A DNA stretch of 64,000 bases from an uncultured Pelagimonas sp. (GTDB taxonomy: Bacteria > Pseudomonadota > Alphaproteobacteria > Rhodobacterales > Rhodobacteraceae). A program made the position numbers and the translations under genes. The notes below the pieces were generated by a model. That model made no database searches and was not told where the DNA came from. It saw only the letters and a list, made by a program, of their open reading frames with translations. Positions 52,434 through 59,791 of this stretch are shown piece by piece. Each line of letters opens with the position of its first letter. The stretch's first letter is position 1. The stretch spans positions 62,001-126,000 of the forward strand of contig NZ_CANMKO010000012.1 of NCBI RefSeq assembly GCF_947498515.1, written 5' to 3'.

Positions 52434-53825
52434 ATGACCATTTTGTCCACCAACACCCCGACCGAAGAATTGCGCCGCATTGACGCCGCCCACCATATGC
52501 ACCCGTTCACCAACAACGCCGAGTTAGGTGAAAAGGGCGCGCGCATTGTGACACGGGCCGAGGGATGTTGGCTTACGGATAGCGATGGCAACCGCATTTT
52601 GGACGCGATGGCCGGGCTTTGGTGTGTGAATATCGGCTATGGTCGCGATGAACTTGCCGCCGCCGCCGCGCGTCAGATGCAGGAACTGCCCTATTACAAC
52701 ACCTTCTTCCAAACCAGCCATGTGCCGGCGATTGCGCTGGCGGCCAAACTGGCCGAGTTGGCCCCCGGTGACTTGAACCACGTCTTTTTTGCCGGGTCCG
52801 GATCAGAGGCAAATGATACAAATTTGCGCATGGTTCGTACATATTGGCAGGCCAAAGGGCAGCCAGAGCGGACCGTGATTATCGGGCGCTGGAATGGCTA
52901 TCACGGCTCAACCGTGGGGGCGATGAGCCTTGGCGGAATGAAAGGCATGCACGCTCAGGGCGGCGTCTTGGACGGGATCGAACATATCGATCAACCCAAC
53001 TGGTGGGCCGAAGGGGGCGATCTTAGCCCCGAAGAGTTCGGTCTTGAACGGGCGCGCCAGCTTGAGGAAAAGATTCTTGAGATTGGGCCGGACAAGGTTG
53101 GTGCCTTTATCGCCGAACCCGTGCAGGGGGCGGGTGGCGTTATCGTTGCGCCCGATAGCTATTGGCCAGAAGTGCAGAGGATCGTTGAAGAATACGGTAT
53201 CTTGTTGATTGCAGACGAGGTGATTTGCGGGTTTGGCCGGACCGGGAATTGGTTTGCGTCTCAAACCTTGGGCCTGCGCCCGCACATCATGACAATCGCC
53301 AAGGGGCTAAGCTCTGGCTACCAACCGATTGGCGGATCACTCGTCTGTGACGAGGTCGCCGAAGTGATCGGCAGCGTCGAATTCAACCACGGCTACACCT
53401 ATTCCGGGCATCCCGTGGCCTGTGCCGTGGCCTTGGAAAACCTTCGCCTATTGGAAGAGGAAAAGGTAATTGAGCAGGTTCGGGACGATACTGGCCCGTA
53501 TCTAAAGGAAAAATTCGAAGCACTGGTTGATCACCCTTTGGTGGGAGAGGCCAAGATTGTCGGTATGATGGGGTCGCTTGCGTTGACGCCAAACGAGGCC
53601 ACCCGCGCGCCCTTTGCGGCCGAGGCTGGGACCGTTGGGTTCATCTGCCGCGAGCGGTGTTTCAACAACAACCTGATCATGCGCCATGTCGCGGACCGGA
53701 TGATCATCTCGCCGCCCTTGGTTATTTCACGCGAAGAGATTGATATTTTGATCGACCGTGCGCGGCAAAGCCTAGATGAAACTCTGGTCGCTTTGCAGGA
53801 ACAAAACCTAATGGTTGAGGATTAA
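52434..53825 (+). CDS. Omega-aminotransferase (class III, pyruvate-dependent amine/polyamine)
   Basis: 463 residues from the ATG at 52434. Class III PLP aminotransferase: MAGLWCVNIGYGRDELAAAA, FFAGSGSEANDTNLRMVR, NGYHGSTVGAMSLGGM, DEVICGFGRTG and the PLP lysine in MTIAKGLSSGYQPIGG (K290). Closest in style to beta-alanine/putrescine:pyruvate aminotransferases (SpuC-like). With the pot importer and gabD it would complete putrescine to succinate conversion. Convergent with a LysR gene, stops overlapping. Confidence 0.88.
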   Translation: MTILSTNTPTEELRRIDAAHHMHPFTNNAELGEKGARIVTRAEGCWLTDSDGNRILDAMAGLWCVNIGYGRDELAAAAARQMQELPYYNTFFQTSHVPAIALAAKLAELAPGDLNHVFFAGSGSEANDTNLRMVRTYWQAKGQPERTVIIGRWNGYHGSTVGAMSLGGMKGMHAQGGVLDGIEHIDQPNWWAEGGDLSPEEFGLERARQLEEKILEIGPDKVGAFIAEPVQGAGGVIVAPDSYWPEVQRIVEEYGILLIADEVICGFGRTGNWFASQTLGLRPHIMTIAKGLSSGYQPIGGSLVCDEVAEVIGSVEFNHGYTYSGHPVACAVALENLRLLEEEKVIEQVRDDTGPYLKEKFEALVDHPLVGEAKIVGMMGSLALTPNEATRAPFAAEAGTVGFICRERCFNNNLIMRHVADRMIISPPLVISREEIDILIDRARQSLDETLVALQEQNLMVED

Positions 53826-54739
53826 ACTACCTCGGCCTGCCTGAGGGCCTCTTTGCATTTCTGCACCATAAACTCGGTAAAAACCTGTACCTTCGGGTCG
53901 CGATGTCGGCGCGAAGGTGACAAGCAGGCAAGTTGCACCGGATAGGGCGGCGTTGCCGTCGCGACGGGGATCAAGCTACCGCCGGTCAAGTGATGTGCGA
54001 TTTCGAAACGTGGCTTTAAAATGATTCCACACCCCGCGACAGCCCAATCGGTCAAGACGTCCCCATCGTCGCTTTCAAGCGGGCCGGATATCTCGTAACG
54101 CTTTGGTCCATCAGAGGTTCCCAAGGTCCATTGGAATTCCTGAGCGCCGGGAAAACGCAGGTTCAAACAGGCATGTTTGTCTCTGATCAAGGCCTCGCCA
54201 TCCGCAGGAGACCCATGCTTGGCAACGTAGTTCGGGGATGCGACCAGCAGGCGTTCACATTCGGCAATGCCGCGCACTTTGAGATCGCTATCGGCCAAGG
54301 TGCCAAGATGAAAAGCAAGATCTAGCCCTTCTGCCGTCACATCAACAAGCCGGTCGGATAGGCGCAAGCGGATGTCGATTTCGGGGAACTGATGCTGAAA
54401 CAGAGGAATCGTCGGGGCGATCACCCGCCGTCCAAGCCCAAGCGGAGCCGCAATATATAGCGTGCCGCGAGGGTTTTGCGTTGCTTCCATCACCGTGCCT
54501 TCGGCCTCGGAAATAGATTCCAGAATGTTGCGGGCACCGTCGTAAAACAACCGACCATGTTCAGTGGCGTGTAGGGCGCGCGTGGTCCGATTGAAAAGCC
54601 GCACGCCCAAATGGCGCTCCAACTCGGCAATGCGAGACGACGCGACCGCCGGGGACGTGCGTTGATCGCGTGCGGCGGCGGACATGTTGCCCAATTCATA
54701 GACACGCACGAACATTTTTATGTTGTCGATATAGGCCAT
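53822..54739 (-). CDS. LysR-family regulator
   Basis: 305 residues from the ATG at 54739; the upstream frame lacks similarity. HTH reads MFVRVYELGNMSAAARDQRT, SPAVASSRIAELERHLGVRL, FNRTTRALHATEHG; then an effector domain (LYIAAPLGLGRRVIAPTIP) of the CrgA-like kind. Divergent from puuD, with 110 bases between. Could control puuD or the aminotransferase; target not visible. Confidence 0.9.
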   Translation of the reverse strand: MAYIDNIKMFVRVYELGNMSAAARDQRTSPAVASSRIAELERHLGVRLFNRTTRALHATEHGRLFYDGARNILESISEAEGTVMEATQNPRGTLYIAAPLGLGRRVIAPTIPLFQHQFPEIDIRLRLSDRLVDVTAEGLDLAFHLGTLADSDLKVRGIAECERLLVASPNYVAKHGSPADGEALIRDKHACLNLRFPGAQEFQWTLGTSDGPKRYEISGPLESDDGDVLTDWAVAGCGIILKPRFEIAHHLTGGSLIPVATATPPYPVQLACLSPSRRHRDPKVQVFTEFMVQKCKEALRQAEVV

Positions 54740-54849
54740 GGTCGATTTGGGGCTGCTTTTTCTGGACAGAATTGAAAGTGTGTTGTGATTATATGGATAA
54801 ACTTGAAACGTCGATCCGTATAGCCTTGGGTTCAAAAGGGAGAACCGCG

Positions 54850-56070
54850 ATGTATGATTTGGCTGCAATGGGTGCCTGGGCAGAGTTTGCTGTGCGGTGG
54901 CTGCATGTCATCACAGCGATGGCTTGGATCGGTTCTTCGTTTTATTTCATTGCTTTGGATCTTGGCTTGCATCGTGACCGAAATCTGGCCACCGGCGCGG
55001 ATGGCGAAGAATGGCAGGTGCATGGTGGTGGGTTTTACCACATCCAAAAATATTTGGTTGCTCCGGATCAAATGCCAGCGGATTTGGTTTGGTTCAAATG
55101 GGAGAGCTACACGACTTGGCTTTCAGGCTTTGCTTTGCTGGCCTTGGTTTACTACCTCGGCGCGGAATTCTACCTGATTGACCCAGCTGTAATGGAGCTT
55201 AGCGCGTGGCAGGCGATTGCGATTTCCATTGCGTCACTGGTGTTTGGCTGGCTGGTCTATAACGGGTTGTGCAACCTGTTTGTGAACGCAAATCAAACCG
55301 CCCTGATGGTTGCCCTCTACGTTGTTCTGGTCGCGATGGCGATATTCTACACCAGTGTGTTTTCGGGCCGTGCAGCTTTGCTTCACCTTGGCGCGTTTAC
55401 CGCCACCGTGATGAGCGCAAATGTCTTTATGATCATCATCCCTAATCAGAAAATCGTTGTTGCGGATTTGATTGCCGGGCGCACCCCTGATCCGAAATAC
55501 GGTAAGATCGCCAAGCAACGATCTACACACAATAACTATCTGACTTTGCCTGTTATTTTCATGATGCTGTCAAACCACTACCCGCTGTCCTTTGGCACGG
55601 AGTACACGTGGTTGATCGCATGTTTGGTTTTCTTGATGGGCGTCACAATCCGGCATTTCTTTAACTCGATGCATTCCCGCAAGGGGACGCCGTGGTGGAC
55701 ATGGGCGGCCACGGCGATCCTGTTCATTTTGGTGATGGCTTTGTCGACCGCGCCGATGTGGCGGGACGCCCCCGAAGAAGCCTCGGGTCCGGCGCTACGT
55801 TTTGCACAGGCGGACGGTTTTGAGGATGTTCAAGACATTGTTATGGGGCGGTGCTCTATGTGCCACGCAGAAGAGCCGAATTGGGACGGCCTGCTATGGG
55901 CCCCAAAGGGCATTCGCTTAGACACCGAAGCGCACATCGCTACAAATGCCCGCGCAATTTACATGCACGCCGGGCTCAGCCGGGCGATGCCGCCGGCCAA
56001 TTTATCATGGATGGAAGAGGAGGAGCGCGCCGCAATCCGGGATTGGTATGCGGCGGCAACAGGCGGTTAA
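54850..56070 (+). CDS. puuD: Urate hydroxylase, membrane cytochrome c form
   Basis: 406 residues from the ATG at 54850 (AGGGAG). About eight membrane segments (LHVITAMAWIGSSFYFIALDL first), with the PuuD signature region GGGFYHIQKYLVAPDQMP, then a C-terminal cytochrome c domain with heme motif CSMCH (about residues 337-341) and ligand Met in the RAMPPANLSWM region. PuuD oxidises urate to 5-hydroxyisourate with a c-type heme. No other purine-degradation gene is in the window. Confidence 0.9.
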   Translation: MYDLAAMGAWAEFAVRWLHVITAMAWIGSSFYFIALDLGLHRDRNLATGADGEEWQVHGGGFYHIQKYLVAPDQMPADLVWFKWESYTTWLSGFALLALVYYLGAEFYLIDPAVMELSAWQAIAISIASLVFGWLVYNGLCNLFVNANQTALMVALYVVLVAMAIFYTSVFSGRAALLHLGAFTATVMSANVFMIIIPNQKIVVADLIAGRTPDPKYGKIAKQRSTHNNYLTLPVIFMMLSNHYPLSFGTEYTWLIACLVFLMGVTIRHFFNSMHSRKGTPWWTWAATAILFILVMALSTAPMWRDAPEEASGPALRFAQADGFEDVQDIVMGRCSMCHAEEPNWDGLLWAPKGIRLDTEAHIATNARAIYMHAGLSRAMPPANLSWMEEEERAAIRDWYAAATGG

Positions 56071-56168
56071 GGTTTGCGGACGGGCGAGAAGGGCCGGAAC
56101 CAAGTCTTGGCAAAGGCCGCGCCGTAGATATTTGAGATAGCTTCGTAGGTGATCAAGTTAACTGGCAT
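56067..56168 (-). CDS. 33-residue small protein
   Basis: Short ORF on the minus strand, start ATG at 56168 preceded by AGGAG 7 bases away (AGGAGCATCCACATG). The peptide begins MPVNLITYEAISNIYGAAF and ends RPFSPVRKP. Aromatic and amphipathic with a basic tail, perhaps membrane-associated. Its stop overlaps the convergent puuD stop. The strong ribosome site and exact fit into the gap are the evidence; function unknown. Confidence 0.5.
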   Translation of the reverse strand: MPVNLITYEAISNIYGAAFAKTWFRPFSPVRKP

Positions 56169-56349
56169 GTGGATGCTCCTGCTTGTGCACTGCTCGTTAC
56201 AAATCTTACAAGATCAACGTTAAGGAAATTATCTTACATCTGATATGCGACTTTTGGACAATTATTGCTTTGAATGCGTCGGCTGATAGAGTGCGCGTTT
56301 TGTTCTTTCTGCGTTCCAGAATCGCAATGGGTCTGCTAAATTTAGTAGC
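56169..56349. other. 181-bp gap upstream of mutL
   Basis: AT-rich, presumably with the divergent promoters for the small minus-strand ORF and for mutL. No RNA gene seen. mutL has no clear ribosome site. Confidence 0.45.
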
Positions 56350-58197
56350 ATGAACACCCAAGCCCCCAATATGCGCCCCGTTATCCGCCAGCTGGACGAT
56401 GCAGCTATCAACCGTATCGCCGCTGGTGAGGTGGTTGAGCGCCCTGCTTCGGCGGTCAAAGAGCTGGTGGAAAATGCTATTGATGCAGGCGCGCGCCGGG
56501 TCGAGATTGAGATCGCCGATGGCGGTAAAACCCTGATCCGCATTAGCGATGACGGCTGTGGGATGACCGGTGATGAGCTTCCTCTGGCCCTGTCGCGCCA
56601 CGCGACGTCCAAAATCGACGGCTCGGATTTGTTAAACATTCACTCATTTGGGTTTCGCGGGGAGGCCTTGCCAAGCCTTGGCGCGGTCGGGCGTTTGACC
56701 ATTCAAAGCCGGGCTCATGGATTTGACGCCGTTGAGCTAAGCGTTGAAGGCGGTCAGATGTCCGCCGTCAAACCCTGTGCGCTTAATGGTGGGACGATTG
56801 TCACCCTTCGCGATTTGTTTTTCGCCACACCAGCGCGGTTGAAATTCCTGCGCAGCGACCGTTCGGAAACCATGGCGATCACCGATGTGATCAAACGCCT
56901 GTCGATGGCGGAACCCTCGGTTGGGTTTACGTTGCGCGACGTGTCGGGTGGCAAAGACCGTGTGACATTTCGGGTTGAGGCCGAAAACGGCGATCTATTT
57001 GATGCGCTGCGGGGGCGTTTGGGCCGTGTCATGGGAACGGAATTCACCGAAAATGCCCTTGCCATTGATGCCGAGCGCGAAGGATTTCGCCTAACCGGCT
57101 ATGCGGCTTTGCCGACCTATTCGCGCGGAACGGCGGTGGCGCAGCATTTGTTTGTCAACGGGCGTCCGGTGCGCGACAAAACGCTAATTGGGGCGTTGCG
57201 CGGGGCCTATCACGACTTTCTGTCGCGCGATCGCCACCCGGCTGTTGCTCTTTTTGTCGATTGTGACCCGCATAAGGTTGACGTCAACGTGCACCCGGCG
57301 AAATCCGAAGTCCGGTTTCGCGATCCCGGTATTGTTCGGGGCCTGATCGTTTCCAGCTTGCGACACGCCTTGGCCGAAGCGGGGCACCGGGCGTCGACGA
57401 CTGTGGCGGACATGACATTGGGCGCGATGCGGCCCGAAGTGACAGAGCCGCGGGTGTATCAGATGGATCGCCCGTCCCTGGGCGCACGCACCGCCGCCTA
57501 TCAGGCGCAGGCCCCGCAGCCAGTGAACCCGGGCTTTTCGGATTTGGCGCAAAGCTATTCGGCCCGTGTGGTTGATCCGGTTGATGCTGATCCTCAAGCT
57601 ATCCAAAACGACGAAGGTCTGCCGCTAGGAGCCGCCCGAGGGCAGGTGCATGAAAACTATATCATCGCCCAGACCGAAACCGGGATGGTAATCGTTGATC
57701 AACACGCTGCGCATGAGCGGCTGGTCTATGAAAAACTCAAAAACCAGATGGCAGAAAACGGCGTGGCGGCTCAGGCTTTGCTCATCCCCGAAGTTGTTGA
57801 TCTGTCACCTGATGATCAGGCACAGATATTGGCGGTTGCTGATGATCTGGCCCAAATGGGGCTTAGGATCGAACCTTTTGGCGGTGATGCGATCGCGGTG
57901 CGTGAAACTCCGGCGATCTTGGGTGAGGTCAACGCCAAGGCGCTTATTCTGGATATTTTGGATGAGTTGTCCGAGGTCGGGCAAAGCCAACTTGTCCGCG
58001 AAAAGGTCGAAGCGATCTTAAGCCGCGTGGCCTGTCATGGCTCGATCCGGTCGGGCCGTCGGATGCGCGCCGAAGAGATGAACGCGCTTTTGCGCGAGAT
58101 GGAAGCCACGCCGCATTCCGGCCAATGCAACCATGGTCGCCCTACGTATGTTGAGCTCAAACTGAGCGATATCGAAAGGTTGTTTGGACGCACATGA
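56350..58197 (+). CDS. mutL: DNA mismatch repair protein MutL
   Basis: 615 residues. GHKL ATPase motifs ELVENAIDAGA, SDDGCGM and FGFRGEAL; transducer part LFVNGRPVRDKTL and VDVNVHPAKSEVRF. The C-terminal part carries the endonuclease motif DQHAAHERLVYE (DQHAxxExxxxE), ACHGSIRSGRRM and CNHGRP, so this is the nicking-type MutL used where MutH is absent. A later ATG (56371) could be the true start; neither has a clear ribosome site. Overlaps rmuC by four bases. Confidence 0.95.
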   Translation: MNTQAPNMRPVIRQLDDAAINRIAAGEVVERPASAVKELVENAIDAGARRVEIEIADGGKTLIRISDDGCGMTGDELPLALSRHATSKIDGSDLLNIHSFGFRGEALPSLGAVGRLTIQSRAHGFDAVELSVEGGQMSAVKPCALNGGTIVTLRDLFFATPARLKFLRSDRSETMAITDVIKRLSMAEPSVGFTLRDVSGGKDRVTFRVEAENGDLFDALRGRLGRVMGTEFTENALAIDAEREGFRLTGYAALPTYSRGTAVAQHLFVNGRPVRDKTLIGALRGAYHDFLSRDRHPAVALFVDCDPHKVDVNVHPAKSEVRFRDPGIVRGLIVSSLRHALAEAGHRASTTVADMTLGAMRPEVTEPRVYQMDRPSLGARTAAYQAQAPQPVNPGFSDLAQSYSARVVDPVDADPQAIQNDEGLPLGAARGQVHENYIIAQTETGMVIVDQHAAHERLVYEKLKNQMAENGVAAQALLIPEVVDLSPDDQAQILAVADDLAQMGLRIEPFGGDAIAVRETPAILGEVNAKALILDILDELSEVGQSQLVREKVEAILSRVACHGSIRSGRRMRAEEMNALLREMEATPHSGQCNHGRPTYVELKLSDIERLFGRT

Positions 58198-59561
58198 TCC
58201 AACTTGGTGAGCAGACGTATTCGTTGCAGGATCCTCTGGTTCTTATGGTTATGGCAGCAGGGGTTGCCTTGCTGTTGATGCTGATCCTGCTGATGTCTAG
58301 CCTGCGCCGCGCGGGCCAAACGGCGCACACGGCGGAAATGCTGGCGCATGCATTGACCGACATGTCGACGCGGGTTGAACATCTGGCCAATGGACAAGGG
58401 CAACTCGAAGGCAGCCTGAATTCCGTCGCGCATCAACAAACCCAAGCGGCGACGCAAGTGACTGTTTTGATGGAGCAACGTCTTGGGGAGGTGCAGCTCA
58501 GGTTGCACGAGGACTTGTCCAAAGTTCAGCGGAACACCGGCGAAAACCTTGCGCATATGACGCAGTCTTTGTCTGACAATATGGCGGCACAGCAGCTCAA
58601 ACTGTCTGAAACGCTGGGCCAAAATCAAATGCGGTTGCAAGAGAATATGGCCGATCTTCAGATGAAGACAGCGCGTTCTTTGACCGACATGCAAGAAAAG
58701 ATGGGTGTCGCGCTCACAGGTAGTGCCAAAAACACCGCGACGTCCTTGTCGGCGCTTCAGGAACGTTTGCAAACAATCGACAAAGCGCAGGAAAATATTA
58801 CCAAGCTGTCCGGCGATGTCCTGACGCTTCAAGATATCTTGTCGAACAAACAGACACGCGGTGCCTTTGGGGAAATTCAGCTGACGGATATCGTGTCCAA
58901 GGCGCTTCCCAAGGATAGCTATACGCTGCAAGCGACGCTATCAAATGGCAAGCGGGCCGACTGTTTGATCCATTTGCCCAATCCGCCCGGCCCCATTGTG
59001 GTGGATGCGAAATTCCCGCTCGAAGGGTATGAGGCCTTGCGCAACGCCACGACGGACAGTCAGGTTGTCGAAGCGGCGCGGATGTTAAAGACGTCGGTTC
59101 GCAAACACATCAAAGATATCTCCGAGAAATACATCCTTGATGGCGAAACTGCGGACGGGGCGTTGTTGTTCCTGCCGTCCGAAGCGGTCTATGCCGAATT
59201 GCACGCAAACTTCCCCGATTTGGTCCGTGAGGGATTCGCGGCACGCGTTTGGATTGTGTCACCGACGACATGTATGGCGACTCTGCACACGATGCGGGCG
59301 ATTCTCAAAGATGCACGCATGCGCGAACAGGCTGGGGCCATTCGCAAAGAACTTGGGCTGTTGTCAGGGGATGTTGAGCGCTTGGGAACGCGTGTTGGCA
59401 ACCTTGATCGGCATTTCGGTCAGGCGGCTAAGGACATAGAAGAGATCAAAATCAGTTCCGACAAGGCAGGTAAACGTGCGCGTCGGTTGGATAATTTTGA
59501 TTTTGAAGAGCTTGGGCAAGACGAACCAAGCAATGTTGTGACGTTGCCAGAACATTCCTGA
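58194..59561 (+). CDS. rmuC: DNA recombination protein RmuC
   Basis: 455 residues. N-terminal membrane segment LVLMVMAAGVALLLMLILLM, a long coiled coil (about 40-200, many Gln/Leu heptads such as GEVQLRLHEDLSKVQ), then the RmuC nuclease-like domain: GAFGEIQLTDIVSKALPKD, VVDAKFPLEGYEAL, LLFLPSEAVYAEL. Thought to limit recombination of short inverted repeats. ATGA overlap with mutL links the two. Confidence 0.92.
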   Translation: MIQLGEQTYSLQDPLVLMVMAAGVALLLMLILLMSSLRRAGQTAHTAEMLAHALTDMSTRVEHLANGQGQLEGSLNSVAHQQTQAATQVTVLMEQRLGEVQLRLHEDLSKVQRNTGENLAHMTQSLSDNMAAQQLKLSETLGQNQMRLQENMADLQMKTARSLTDMQEKMGVALTGSAKNTATSLSALQERLQTIDKAQENITKLSGDVLTLQDILSNKQTRGAFGEIQLTDIVSKALPKDSYTLQATLSNGKRADCLIHLPNPPGPIVVDAKFPLEGYEALRNATTDSQVVEAARMLKTSVRKHIKDISEKYILDGETADGALLFLPSEAVYAELHANFPDLVREGFAARVWIVSPTTCMATLHTMRAILKDARMREQAGAIRKELGLLSGDVERLGTRVGNLDRHFGQAAKDIEEIKISSDKAGKRARRLDNFDFEELGQDEPSNVVTLPEHS

Positions 59562-59791
59562 CTTAGAAATGATCTAAAGTTTAACGTTAAACTATTGCTA
59601 TGCGCGTGGCGCATGGATGTTATGCGTCTGCATATCTGCCGTGACGTCGCTTGACCTGTTAGATCACAATCCCAACGCGATTGCAGAAGGTGCTCGCTTT
59701 GGGTAACCTTCCTGTATTCGCGGCAATACGCCAATTGATTTAATGTTAAATCAATTAGACGCGCCAGCGGCGCATATGAGGGAGAGGACAT
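59562..59791. promoter_or_regulatory. Promoter region of the pyruvate dehydrogenase operon
   Basis: 230 bp, AT-rich, with two related palindromes. The first is AGTTTAACGTTAAACT at 59578-59593. The second has arms AATTGATTTAA (59733-59743) and TTAAATCAATT (59746-59756) around TG. Both share TTTAAYGTTAAA. A short GCGCC/GGCGC stem follows near 59762-59774, then GGGAGAGG before the aceE ATG. Confidence 0.6.

Noticed and set aside
58035-58931. 298-codon open frame on the minus strand
   Set aside because: Antisense to the mutL/rmuC junction; mirrors the coiled coil of RmuC.
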